Positions 24,812 to 36,824 of a stretch of DNA of 64,000 bases are shown here, piece by piece. The position numbers and the translations under genes are program-made. Position 1 is the first letter of the stretch, and each line of letters starts with the position of its first letter. This stretch comes from Anaspis maculata. Taxonomy: Eukaryota > Arthropoda > Insecta > Coleoptera > Scraptiidae. The notes beneath the pieces are model-generated. The model did not search any database. It was not told the origin of the DNA and saw nothing but the letters and a program-made list of their open reading frames with translations. The stretch is from NCBI GenBank assembly GCA_949128115.1, contig OX421968.1, forward strand, positions 32,082,877-32,146,876, read 5' to 3'.

Positions 24812-25076
24812 TATTTCCGAAGGCAAATTGTCAAAAAATTCACAAAAATCCCAAGATACTGACATAAACTTCCGTTTATTTGGCTAGCAAATTCCTCAAA
24901 TTTGCTTGAATTTGTTCATCGGGAGATAATTTCTTTTAAAACTCAAATATAGACCCAACATTTGAAAAAATTGTGGGTCTAATTTCAGAACTTATTTTTA
25001 GCCAATTAAACGTAAGTTCAGGTTGGTATCATATGGGATTTTTGTGAATTTTTTGACAAGTTGTCTTTCAAAATAA
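24812..25076. repeat. Inverted repeat with about 75-bp arms
   Basis: AATTGTCAAAAAATTCACAA near 24826 and AAACTTCCGTTTATTTGGCT near 24865 are mirrored by AGCCAATTAAACGTAAGTT (24998) and TTGTGAATTTTTTGACAAGTT (about 25046). The loop is about 110 bp. It is nested inside 24610-27365. Confidence 0.7.
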
Positions 25077-26119
25077 CTGAACACTGTGGTATTGGCGAGT
25101 AACATTACCGATGGTGGCGCTGCTGATGCGCTTCGCATGTAAACAAACATGTCGGATAGAGCACGGATTGTTGCATGCGCGTTCAAAAATCTTATCAGTA
25201 GTAAGCGGTTTTTAATGTCCTCCAGACGTGAAACGTGGTTAATTAGTATTGCGGTGGAACTCAAAAATGGCAGAAGCGCAATTGAGTGTTATGGAGGTTT
25301 TTAATCACTTAATGGACTCAACGGACTCTCGATGTATCGTGATGGGAGAAGAAATTCTGAAGTCACAATTTCTTGTGTTGTGTGGTCGAAAGCGAACCGA
25401 ATCAAGCATCAATTTAAACATAGACATATTTGAATTGTGTTTACAAACAAGCGCATTGTATGAATCTCCTCACTAGGTAACTGGGAATGTAATTAAAAAA
25501 AAATAGTAGTAGCACTTCCTGTGAAATTGGAACGTTCAAATGCACTTGCAAAGCAGGCCAGTCCGGGACATGCAAAAATATCGCAGCTGTGCTTCTTCGA
25601 TACAGCCATATAAAGTTCCCGTTTTCAGCGACATTTTCCAGGCTTTTCTCGTAGTCATATTTTCCACAGTGCCGAGTTTGTTTGTCATTTTGACTACCAA
25701 ACTTGCGTCTTTCGCTTTCGACGGGAAACGGTCAAAATGTAACTCTTCCTTTTTCCGGTTTCCACAGCGCGACTCGCACTCGGAAACAACTAATTCTCCG
25801 CCACTTTTTGTCACTATCTATCTTTCCACCTTCCATTCTATGCCACTTTTGCTTGTCAGTCGTCGGACACGTGCCACTCTTATTTGAAAATGCATTGCTT
25901 TTGCAATCAACGACACCTAATATATTGAGATAATGAAACATGCGTGGCTCACGTACTTTGTTGGAAAAAATTAACGCCGCGTTAAGTCAGATGGAATCAA
26001 ATAAAGTCCCCTAACACCGCAACGCTCATAAGAGCCCACACAAATCTGCAGTTGATCCGTGCACAAACGTCGTTTACACGTTGGCCGTCAGATGGCGTAT
26101 TCGATCTTGAAACTCGCCA
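25077..26119. other. Unrecognised region
   Basis: Overlapping short frames on both strands at 25536-25941 have no recognisable motifs. No repeat boundary is clear. Confidence 0.3.
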
Positions 26120-27194
26120 ATACCCGGTGATCATTTGAAAACTATCCACCTGCAATAACTCTCGATTCCTAGTCAATATTCCTTCGCGCAAAAACAGGTC
26201 GATTTTTATATCGAGGGGGACATCTAAAAAATACATTGGTGAATTTCTATATTCAGCCCCCTCGCCCCCACTCACCCCAACTTTAAAATTTCAAATGACA
26301 CTACCTACCTTGCGATACATCAAATTAAAAATAATTGAATTCTTTTTGTGAAAAAAATATTTAATAAAAATTTCACCCTACCCCCCTCCTCCCTAAAAAT
26401 TCTCTGAGTGTCCCATTCATTATTCTGGACCCCTTAATTCTCTTCAGTTTAGTCAGCATCATCCTAAATTGCATCAAAAAGATAATTTTTGGTGGAAAAA
26501 GTGCCACTCAAAATTCACCTCATTGCTCTCCCCCATCTGAACTTCAAAAATTAACGATACACCACCTACTTAGTGATACATCAAATTGAAGGAAAATAAA
26601 TTCTTTTCCTGAAAACAATTTTTTGGGAATTTTCAAGTCCTCCCCCATTTAAATGGACATTCAGAGTATTTTAGGAGGGAAACGGGGGTTTTAAAAATTT
26701 CGAAAAGATTATATTCAGGGAGAGAATTTAATTTCCTTCAATTTGATGTATCACAAAGTAGGTTTATCATTTTAGATTTTTAGATGAGGTGGGGGGAGCG
26801 AAGGGGTGAATTGGGGTGGCACTTTTTCCATAGAATATTTTCACTTTTGATGCTGTGCAGGAAAACGTTGACTGCATTGAAGAGAGTTGAGAGGTCAAGA
26901 ATATTGAATTGGACACTCAAGAGAATTTAAGAGTGGTGGGGTTAAAGATCTAAAAAATATTTTTTCAGAAAGAATTCAATTTTGTTGAATTTGACGTATC
27001 GTGGAATAGGTGGTGTCATTTGAAATTTCAAAGTTGGGGTGGGTGGAGGCGAGGGGACTGAATATAGAAACTCGCCAATGTATGTTTTAGATGTCCCCCT
27101 CAATATAGAAATCGACCTGTTTTTGCTCGAAGACATTTTCACTAGGAATCGGAAGTTATTGCAGGTGGATAGTTTTCAAATGATCACCCGGTAT
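26120..27194. repeat. Palindrome with ATACCCGGTGATC ends
   Basis: ATACCCGGTGATCATTTGAA at 26120 is mirrored by TTCAAATGATCACCCGGTAT ending at 27194. Pairing continues through ACAGGTCGATTTTTATATCG (26196) and the GGGGGACATCTAAAA-type segment to a centre near 26657. The interior also occurs in the palindromes 55382-56476 and 58327-59413. No protein is encoded; the Pro-rich minus frame at 26942-27142 comes from the C-rich arm. Confidence 0.9.
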
Positions 27195-27365
27195 GTATAT
27201 TAGCATTCAGAATAAAGAAATACATCGATTGCAATTCGACTTTACAGGGTGTCGCAAGAACAAAAAAGTTTTTTGCGACACCCGTTATATCATAGGGTGC
27301 ACAATATTATAGTTTCCAATTTTGAAATCTACGGGAAAAATGGTTTAGGAAAAACTTTCTCAAAT

Positions 27366-28290
27366 GGGAAACCTCCAGTATGGGAAGGGGGGGAATTTTC
27401 TCATGTACATCTAGGTGGCCGCGTAATGTGAAATTTGAGCTGAAAATACATTTTGCTTTCTGTGAGCTTGATACTTTGATAGCTTTTCTCTTCTTCTTTC
27501 ATTTTTGCTGAGGGGTATCTCATCTCCCTAAACCACTAAACTTTATAGTTTCCGAGATAATCGGGTATCGGAAGAAAATTCTAAGGGACTACGAAGAAGT
27601 GCATGCACGCTATTTGTAGGAGTACAACAACGTTGCTAGTTGCTAATCTATGGTTGTTGCTAAGTTGCTATCCAAACTGACAGGTGTATGGCTTTTACTT
27701 GACGCCCTCACGCATGCGCAGCTGCATTTGGAATTATTTGCGCGATGCGGAATTTGTGTTCATAGTTTTCCAAGCGTACCTGACCTACTTAGAGAGGGGT
27801 CCGGGGTTCTTTCCGGACAAGATAATGACAAAATGTATCCAGGTATTGTGCGTTCGTAATATCCATCATCAAAGCAGACCGAAAGGTCCTATTTGGCATT
27901 TTGTGATAATCATCAGTTTAGGTACCTACCTACCTACCAACTTCCCATATAAATGTTGAATAAAATACGCAGTAAAGCTGCATACCTTCATACTGAGTAC
28001 CGTATGATCAAAAACTTTTCTACTTGTGGTAGGCTGTGGTCTGACCAAAATCAGCTTAGTTCACCTGCCAATGACCAGGCCACAGCCTACCGCAATAAGT
28101 AGAAAAGTTTTTCATACATAAACTGATGAGATTCACAAGATGCTCAAAATGGAGGTTGTTGAACGAACGTTGAAATAATTGTCTGAAACTTGTAGGTACC
28201 TACCTACCGAGCTACTAGAAACATTTATGAAAAATTAATCAAAAAGTCAAACTTTGACACGCTAGTAGCACAATGCGCTTGTAGGTACCT
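27366..28290. other. Spacer with a 100-bp hairpin
   Basis: No coding signature. AAAAACTTTTCTACTTGTGG at 28011 pairs with a CGCAATAAGTAGAAAAGTTTT segment ending at 28112, with ACAGCCTACC also pairing, forming a small foldback. Flanking ATCATCAGTTTA (about 27907) and AAACTGATGAGAT (28122) also pair. TAGGTACCTACCTACC repeats flank it. Confidence 0.5.
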
Positions 28291-28439
28291 AGGTAGAGCT
28301 GTGATATAATATATTGGCACGGCTGCCATCATCAAATCGGCGATATCAAGTCATCGAGACATGAAAGCGCCCTGAAATGTCCAAAATTCGTCTGTTTGAT
28401 AGTTGCAGCCATGCCAATAAATTATATCACAACTACCTC
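28291..28439. repeat. Small foldback (MITE-like)
   Basis: GGTAGAGCTGTGATATAATA at 28291 pairs with AAATTATATCACAACTACC ending near 28438. The middle contains a second pairing pair, ATTGGCACGGCTGCCAT and GCAGCCATGCCAAT. Length is about 149 bp. No target duplication was confirmed. Confidence 0.6.
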
Positions 28440-29694
28440 TTTTGTAAAGCCGACTTTGTAAAATCAAGTGCAGAGCAAGGGCTACGCTAGTGCACGTATA
28501 TCGCACAACAAGAAGAGGAAAATTTTGGCGAATGGTGCAAGCCATAGATTATGGGTGCAAGCTGTCTGTGTTTCTGTCACCTAAATCGATGAATCCCCAT
28601 TGCTCAACAAAACTATCGGCTCACGCTATAATAGCTCACTTCTCAACCTTGGTATATAATATACTATTATCGTCGTTAGCCCCCATATCTTGAAAAATTA
28701 TTTCAATTAATTTTTTTAACATTTTTCCTAGCACTGTTGAGACACTCTCGAACAACGCGGTGATAGTTCTTGCAACATTTCTGATCACCCTGTATTCATA
28801 AGAAAAAGTTTATCAAATTATTATAATTAAATAAATTATGGGCTTCATAGGGGGTGATATAAAATAAGTAAAATCAAGTAGTATTGAATTTTGTTTGATT
28901 TCAATGATTAAACAAAACTACAAACAAATACATAAACACAAATAATTCATATTGACACTCATAACATTCACTTTTAACTTTTAACACTGTCAACAACACA
29001 ACGGTTCAACGAACACTGGGTAAATGAAATGGCAGTTTGGCAAATTTGTTGGGGTGGGAATAAAAATAATTTGGCGGTAGCCGTTTTAATTGGTCCGATT
29101 AGTCACGTGCCCATATTTGTGGTGAGTGCATCCCAATCAGTGGTCGAAATGTACCGGAACAGACCGGAACGGCTTAACCGGGTTAATGTGTCTCGTGAAC
29201 AGGGAGGTTGAAGCTTTTTCTCATTCGAAAAAAACAAGCTCTTTTTTCCTCTAAGGAGTGGGGATATTAAAGCGATAGTGCGCATTGTAACGGTGTTGTC
29301 GTTAGGACAAGATGATAGATGGATCGTGGAGTCCGGGTAATCCTCCGGTAGGCTGAATCCGTATCACGGCAGCGTAGCAGCAGGAGCAGAAATCTTGTCG
29401 CGCGGGCGAAGTCCTTGCCACTTGCCAGAGAGAGCGCGTCAACAACACTAACTGCGAAAATTGCGATCCGGAGAATAGACTTATAAATTTAAATGACTGC
29501 GCTGGCATAATGAAGCGCTTTCAAGCTGGGACCTCCCTCTACCACGAAGCGATGTTTTCATTTCCACAATTAATCATCTCCATCTCTATCGAAAATCTAG
29601 CGGGGCGAGGAGAAAGAGGTTAGCATTCATACTCGCGCTATTCTCGGTCTCCAGTTAACGACATCCTCCCGACAATCTGCGACGACGTGTTTCC
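28440..29694. other. Unrecognised region
   Basis: GATCACCCTGTATTCAT at about 28785-28799 marks one end of an ATACAGGGTG-type element, but I could not find its partner. No protein signature is present. Confidence 0.3.
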
Positions 29695-29724
29695 CTATTT
29701 CTTATTCCCCGACTTCACCCTTGC

Positions 29725-30057
29725 ATCCTCCTCCCCATAATCACCAGAACTCCCCAAATTACACCACGACGAACGATGATCATTCTGTTCATTTACATAC
29801 CAATCAAGTCCCGTTATCTTGACCAATGATCGGACCAATCTGCACATGGTCAGGGGCTCGAGAACTTGTTTATGCACTGGCCTTGCATTTAGTTTTGATT
29901 TTTTTTTACCTAGAGTAAGAATCTCTAGGCGAGTGAAAAATAGACATTCTGTGACAATGTGCTTCACGATCTTATTTGCAACTCCACACCTGTAGGAGTG
30001 TGGGTTAGGAGTCTCCACCCAGGTATGTGAGTGTAAGAGTGTATCTGGTAATGGCAC
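29725..30057 (-). pseudogene. Non-LTR retrotransposon 3'-end fragment
   Basis: The minus-strand frame includes YRCGVANKIVKHIVTECLFFTR, which fits the C-terminal CxxG...VxHIxxEC...F pattern common downstream of the reverse transcriptase in jockey/R1-type elements. The upstream residues (HSHTWVETPNPHSY) are in the expected place for the linker. No catalytic domain is present and the frame begins where the fragment does. The assignment rests on this one motif. Confidence 0.45.
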
Positions 30058-31614
30058 TTGGCACTTTCCTTAGTAGTTTGTTCTTATTCTGTTCAAAGTT
30101 GACCACAATTTCTTACGTAGCGAAAATACCTCGATCTTTTACAATTGCCCTTCGACTTACGTATGACGACATGACGGTATGCCAGACTCTCTATCATGTG
30201 TTGAACTGGCGAAGAGGTCCAGATTAGTTAGGACCAAGACTAAACATCAGTTGAAGTTGATATGTTTACCTAATACATAATTACATGACGCATCCTTTTT
30301 TTGTGTGCGTGCGTGCGTGCGTGCGTGCGTGCGTGTGTATGGGGGAGTCAAGTTCGCACTTGAAGTTTATGTACGAAAGCGAAGTGATTGTGTACAGGCA
30401 GATTTGGGAATTTGTAGCAGGATGATAAGAGAGCGATAAATTTTTATTATAAACATAAAAACGAGGATTCTCGTAAAGTAGGAGCAAAAATCAATTTAGC
30501 GCGAGTACTATACTGCCGTCGTTACAATGGATGGGATATTTTGGGACGCTGTGGTGGTGGTGTAGGTCGTGGCGTTGTCGGGCAAAGTGCTGAAGAGCCG
30601 CTTTCGCTGATACGTCGCCGAAATTGGCGAGAAATAGCCGTGAAACGTGAAACAAAGGGGGCGTCCAAACGTATGACATTGCGATGATGAGTGCCGTGCC
30701 GGTACGTGACATTGACTTCTGGATAAAGGAGACTTCGGGCTTGCGCTCGCGCAAGACTGAAGAACTTGATATGTCCGTAATTGAGAGTAAGCCGCAGGGG
30801 TTACCGCCGTTACGAAAGGAACGTGACCCGCAAATTCACTGAAACCGACATCACTACTTGCCGTTAGTTGCTCGCTCCGCGCGCCGGTGTCACATGCATT
30901 TCCGGCGACGCCTCGCAAGGAAACCCTTTCAATTAGCTCGCAGACTACCAAAATGCCACAGCCACCAACCCCAGGCCAAGTCCAAGACCAAGACTGGCGA
31001 GAAGAGACCCCAATCAATAACAATTGTTATGCATTATTTACGAGCGACGCCGTTCCGAACCCGCACATCGTCTTGATCAAAAACACACAAACACCAGGGC
31101 CGCTTTTTTGCCGCTCCATTAAATCATTCATCAACAATGTATCACTGATGTACAACGCGGGGGCTTCTCGCCTCCATGCGCAATTCGTCTCTTCCACCAT
31201 AAAACCCACCAGACCATGCAGAACGCTGCATGCTCTGACACTATACTCCTAGACGAGAAGACTTGCTTCTTCGATTTTCAACTAGGCTAGTGTGACATAC
31301 CCGTCGTCGCCGTCGTCGGCGTCGTACTCCATCCGTGGACTTTCCTGTAACAATGAAATCACTTTCAAATAAGTGGACGCCTTTTATGAAACAGACTTTG
31401 CACGCGCGCGTCCACACGCATGCAAGCACGCACGCACAGACGCACGCACGCACGCACGCACGCACGTCGACGCCGAACACACGTCGTTGCAAGTATCTCA
31501 AAAATGATATAAAGTGCTCGCCATATCAATTGGCTCACCCGACCCCAATGAATTTTTTGAAAGCTCAATACAATATCTCGAAACAGTTTTCGATTCATCC
31601 GGTCATCCCCTCAT

Positions 31615-31653
<39 letters not shown>

Positions 31654-31699
31654 TAGGTCTTTATTTGTCAACCCCGTTTCTCCCATTTTTGTCAAGGGT
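30058..31699. other. Unrecognised region with several microsatellites
   Basis: Simple repeats are (GTGC)n at 30303-30338, (GCAC)n-type at about 31396-31467 and (TAA)n at 31616-31652. Overlapping frames at 30508-31023 minus and 30887-31252 plus are unsupported. Confidence 0.4.
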
Positions 31700-33902
31700 C
31701 AGGGCTGGGCAAAATACTTGAAAAAATGTATTTAAATACAAAATACAAATACACGATCCAAGGTAGTCGAAATACAAAACACAAACTACTTCTTGAAATG
31801 TCTTTAAAATACAAAATACAAAATACGTATTTTGGAAGACCGAGAAATGCCAAAATACAAAATAGTCAGGGGTCAGGGGTCATCCGGTATCCCGTGGGCT
31901 TCTTCGTGAAGGGGGGAAGAGACCTTTTATTTCTTATAGTCCTATATGTGGAGATACCGAAATGTTTTGATGCCACTTTCAAAATGGCGTCGTTTCAAAA
32001 TGGCGGCCATTTGTTTCCGGTGACATTTATTCGGACTTAACTTGCTTCATTCTCACCCGATTTGAACTTTTTTTTCTAGAAATACGTGAATTTATATTCT
32101 CTATCCGCTGCTGCCATCGGTTATCATTTATATCAATCTGTTTGAACGTAATTAGCAAAAAACTTTTGGTTTATGATGACTTTTAGTAGTCCTATAGGTT
32201 TCTCGACTGTTTCCCAACCCAATTCAAGTTGTATTGATCCTAACAGCATCTACAATAAATGAACTTCACAAAAAACTCAAATTGCTGGAAAAATAATGGC
32301 CACAAGTGATACAGTAGGTAAAAAAAGAGCGATATCCACGAAAAGTGGTAAAATTGAGAATGAAAGTGCCGTTTGTTTCATCAGAAAGTAGGTATACGTG
32401 TGATTTTTTAGTTACTACTTCTCTAGCCTCTGAAGACACCGAAATGCTCTGGTACCAATTTCAAAATGGCATCATTCCAAAATGGCGACCATTTGATTTT
32501 GGTAACATGGATTAACACTCAACTTACGCCTATTTTCGCTCGACTGAAACCGATTTCAATGATTTTTCTTTTGACCAGGATGGATTGATAATCTCTATTT
32601 GCTATTGTCCGAAATTTCCATGTGTGCCAGAAAGTTTCTCCAAAAAGTAAAGAAAAACTATAAAATCGGTGATTTTTACGATCCCTTTTGCCTTAGGTGC
32701 TGTGTGCTTCCCCGTGAGAGGCATGCCCGGCAAATATTTTTTTTATTATTCTCATATGAATGAAATTACCGAAATGGTTTGGTGCTACATTCAAAATGGC
32801 AGCGTACCGATTTGGCGGCCACCTGGATTTTGATGAGGTGTTCAATAATGCAAAAATTCCATCTTGGTAACTAGAAGAGTTATAGTGATGAAAGTCACAA
32901 GGCAGATTTAAAATTCAATTCTTGTTAAGATAAAACAAACCGCATCTCCATATCTTGAGCGGTTCCTGGAAAATCCTGATATTAGTGGTCAGTTGCATAA
33001 AAATTGACATTTTTTCATAAATCAGTGGATTTTTCAGGAACGGCTCAAAAAATAAAGATGCGGTTTGTTTTATCTTAACAAGCATAAATTGTTAATCTAC
33101 GTTGTGACTTCCATCACTATAACTCTTTTGGCTACCGAGTTGGAATTTTTGCATTACTGAACACTTCATCAAAATCCAGGTGGCCGCCAAATCGGTACGC
33201 TGCCATTTTGAAAGTGGCACCAAAGCATTTCGGTAACTTCATACATATGAGAATATAAAAAAAATATTTCCCAGGCATGCCTCTCACGAAGAAGCACACA
33301 GCACCTGAGGCGATAGAGATCGTAAAAATCACTGAGGCGATAGAGATCGTAAAAATCACTGATTTTCTAGTTTTTTTTTTCACTTTTTGGAAAAACTACT
33401 TGGTACACATGCAAATTTCGGACAATAGCAAATAGAGAACGTCAATTTATACATGATCAAGGAAAAAATCATTGAAATCGGTTTGAGTCGAGCGAAAATA
33501 GGCGTAAGTTGGGTGTGAATCCATGTTACCAAAATCAAATGATCGTCATTTTGGAACAGCACCATTCTGAAATTGGTACCAGAGCATTTTGGTGTCTTCA
33601 GGGGCCAGAGAAGTAGTAACTGAAGAATCACACGTTTACCTACTTCCGGAAAAAGCACACTGCACTTTCCTTCTTAATTTTACCATTTTTTGTGAATATC
33701 GCTTTTTTTCCCTACTGTATCACTTGTGGCCATTATTTTCCCAGCAAGCTGAGTTTTTAGTGATCTTCATTTATTGTAGATGCTGTTAGGATCAATACAA
33801 CTTGAATTAGGTTGAGAAACAAATCATAATTTTCAGTTTTCTCCTAATTCCGATCAAACAGATTGATATAAATGATAACCGATGACAGCAGTGGATAGAG
33901 AA

Positions 33903-35209
33903 TGTAACGGTCTGAAATTCCGTTTCGATCTAGCCGACCGTCCTTGGCAACGATGTCAGGTGGTTGTTGACCGATTTTGTTTTTCGGGAATAGTTTTGGG
34001 TTTTTCTGCAGCGCGAAAGGGGAGATCGTTTTGCTGGCCTGTTGATGCCGATAAATTGCAGACGAGCTCGATAGGTTTCTACCTTAACACCCTTCAAGTG
34101 CCTTCACGCTGTAAGCGCCTCAACGTTCCGGAGACATCATCTCTGCGTCATACCTGAGCGTGATTGAACCCCTTGTTCTAGGGTGAGTTCTTGGAAACCA
34201 TCCTCGTGCCGTTCCATACCTAACCCCATTCCTTTTTCAGGGTTCTTTTCTTCCTGCTTTTACTTTAGTTCGACTTAGTTCGTATTTGTATTTCTACTCG
34301 TTTTCCTGGGATTTGGTCTAGTACAGCATCGGTGACGTCGGCTGTCATCTTGCGTCGAACAGTCGAGCTGAAACTTCGGCAAGCTTGTTGAGCGGAGGAC
34401 TGGAAGGAGGAAGGACGCGCATGGTCTGGGATACATCGTGTTAGCCCGAGAAGAAGAACCTTGGTTCGGTGCAGGTGCCGCATGGTTTTCCTTTCTTCCT
34501 GCAAGGTCAGAGCGTTCCAATTTTATCCCAGTTGAAAAGCGATAATTCCAATATCTGAACTCAGTGTACCTGTTTTATTTATTTGTTGTTATTATAAAAA
34601 AAAATGTCAACGCAGACGTCAGTTGCCTGACCGTCGAGGTAGTTAGATTGGCAGTAATTTGTAGCAACTCGATTCACTGAAAGTGCACAAATCAGGAGCT
34701 AAAACAATCCCGTGCGAAAGAAACGTTATCCCGATCCCCGGAACCTATTTCCTATTTCACGTACGTACGTAGGTAGGTAGGGTAAACTAAACGAAAGGAT
34801 CCATTGCGCAATCCGCTTCATTGCGATAGCACGAAACTGTTTTGTTTCTCAGTGCAACCGACAGTAGGGCTGCTTCGGCCTCATTAGCCGGTCTGCCTAT
34901 CCTCTCCGGTCAAGACCCTGCTGTATTCAATAAATTGTTAAATATTACTTTGAGCTTACGTATTCTTACTTCTCTAATCTATCCAAAAGAAAGATTCACT
35001 TCGAAGTCTGAGACATTATTTTATACTAGTAAGTATTTGGTAGTTTCCAAACCGACACAGACATTAAGCTAACGGAAGAAACTACCTGGCGCCTTATTTA
35101 TTTATTTTTTTCTACTAATTTTTACTGCACGACCACTCCCCTGAGCTTTAGCCGAGTGCAAGTCTGATGTCCGGTGAGTATGCCCTCTAGTGAGAAAAAG
35201 ATCGTGGCA
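33903..35209 (+). repeat. 5' LTR of the Gypsy element
   Basis: It starts TGTAACGGTCTGAAATTC and ends AAGATCGTGGCA. It is virtually identical to 40063-41370. The offset stays at 6160 bp until the T-run near 35103, where the 3' copy is one base longer. It should carry promoter and polyadenylation functions; I did not locate a decisive TATA box. Confidence 0.95.
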
Positions 35210-35213
35210 TAAT

Positions 35214-35236
35214 TGGCACCCTAAAACGTGGGACCA
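35214..35236 (+). promoter_or_regulatory. Putative primer binding site
   Basis: TGGCACCC begins about four bases after the 5' LTR and is followed by an ACGTGGG string. This resembles, with a short insertion, the tRNA-Lys 3'-end complement used as primer by many Gypsy elements. The match is imperfect, so the tRNA identity is uncertain. Confidence 0.4.
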
Positions 35237-35402
35237 GTCTGTTGACAATTTCTCAAGGAAGGTTAGAGAAGTACCTACGTAAATAAAATAGTTACTCACA
35301 TTTTTCAAGTTTAAGTAGTTATCAGGTATATCTGGAACGCAAAGGGATTTGAAGAAATCTTTGATTTTATTTTATTTCTATTGTTATCTTCAATTGGTAA
35401 GT

Positions 35403-36824
35403 ATGGAGGTTAATCATCTGAGAAAAGATGAACTCAAAAACGAATTGCTGATTCGAGGTGTTCAAGTCGATGAAGCTAGTACGTCTGTTGATGACATGCG
35501 GTCGTCATTGCGTTCACTCGTACGTTTCGAAAAATCAGGTCAACAGTTGACTCAGATTGAGTATACTGTCGATTTTGAATAAGAGCTTAATCTGTTGAAC
35601 GACAAGGTCGCCGAGCATTCTGAAACATTGAAAGAATATGTCGGTACGGTAATTCCAGTTAAAGTATCAAAAAGACTACGCTCAAGACTCAATCATCTGA
35701 TTAAACGTGTTAATCGGCTTAATGTATCAAAGATGGCGTTAGAACAAATTGAAACTCGTTCAAAACTTTTGCCTCAAGTACTTGTTCTTTTGGATATTTT
35801 GGATAAAGGTCCAAAGGTTAAGTTGAATATGAGCGCGTTATTCAATACTAGTGCGGCTAAACCAGAACCTGACGACGACTCGAATGAAAGTACATCTTCA
35901 GAATCCGATGTTGAAAATTCATTGCCAGTTGTTAATTCTACTTTTCAAAATATTTCTCTTTCTCGAACGTCTATGTCTGAACCGGTTTATAAATGGAATT
36001 TAAAATTCAGCGGAGAATCACGTGATATGTCAATCAATCAATTCCTGGATTTGGTAGATGAAAAAAAGACTTCACGAAGAATTTCTTCGGAAGAATTATT
36101 CGATTCTGCGATTGATCTTTTCACAGGTAAAGCCTTAACTTGGTTTAGGTCTAACAAGTCTCGCGTTTCTAACTGGACGGAATTGTCAAGATTATTGAGA
36201 AGACATTATCAACCACCCGATTACCAGTCTCGATTGTTGAAAGATATCGTGAATCGTACTCAAGGTGCTACTGAAGGTATCATTGATTATTTGGCGAACA
36301 TGCAGGCTTTGTTCAAACGTTATGGAACTCTTTCTGAGACGGCACAGTTGAACATCATCATTCCAAATCTTGCTCCATTTTATGCGATGCATTTAGGTAC
36401 GGTTACTACCTTGGAACAGTTGGAACAAGAGTGTTTAATGTTAGAAATAAAGAAGTTTAGGTCAGAAAACCATCAAGCTCCTGCAAAGAAAAACACCATG
36501 GTTGAGCCAAGCTTTGCTTTCGTTGAAACTATTCCGAGACAAGCTACTGTTTCTTCTTTCTTCAAGCCTTCTACGTCAGATCGTCGTGAACATGATTCCA
36601 CAGAGGTACTTTGTTGGAGATGCTCCAAGAAAGGACATCTCAGGTCTTCTTGTCCCCTCAATAAGAATTTTTCCACGAATATACACTGTTTTGGTTGTGG
36701 TAAACCCAATGTTCGAAAGCCAGATTGTGTCGATTGTAACACTAAAAGAAACTCGAAAAACGATTACCGGAGTGTCAATACGACCGTGTTCGACACTCGC
36801 AAGCAAAACCAACGGTCAAATTAA
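35403..36824 (+). pseudogene. gag: Gypsy gag, interrupted by one in-frame stop
   Basis: The frame begins at Met 35403 (MEVNHLRKDELKNELL), meets a TAA stop at 35580-35582, then continues in the same frame to TAA at 36822-36824. The middle contains the arthropod Gypsy capsid pattern: YKWNLKFSGESRDMS, then LFDSAIDLFTGKALTWFRSN, then RTQGATEGIIDYLANMQALF. Two zinc-knuckle-like motifs follow: CWRCSKKGHLRSSC (36612-36653), a canonical CX2CX4HX4C, and CFGCGKPNVRKPDC, in which the expected His is Val. Gag forms the virus-like particle and binds the RNA. The end overlaps the pol frame. Apart from the stop the frame is intact, so the lesion is probably recent, or it could be a sequencing error or read through. 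Confidence 0.9.

Larger units (their letters stand above)
24610..27365. repeat. Inverted repeat pair enclosing two palindromes
   Basis: The left part 24615-24710 contains CCCGTAAATTTCAAAATTGG and ACAGGGTGTCGCGAAAAAAC. It is mirrored at 27262-27362 by GTTTTTTGCGACACCCG and CCAATTTTGAAATCTACGGG. Between them lie a smaller inverted repeat (24812-25076) and the palindrome 26120-27194. A short hairpin, GGGTGTCGC...GCGACACCC (27250-27286), sits at the right junction. Confidence 0.6.

Noticed and set aside
30508..31252. Overlapping 171- and 121-residue frames on opposite strands
   Set aside because: No domain is recognisable, they overlap antisense and lie among microsatellites. I cannot choose either as real.
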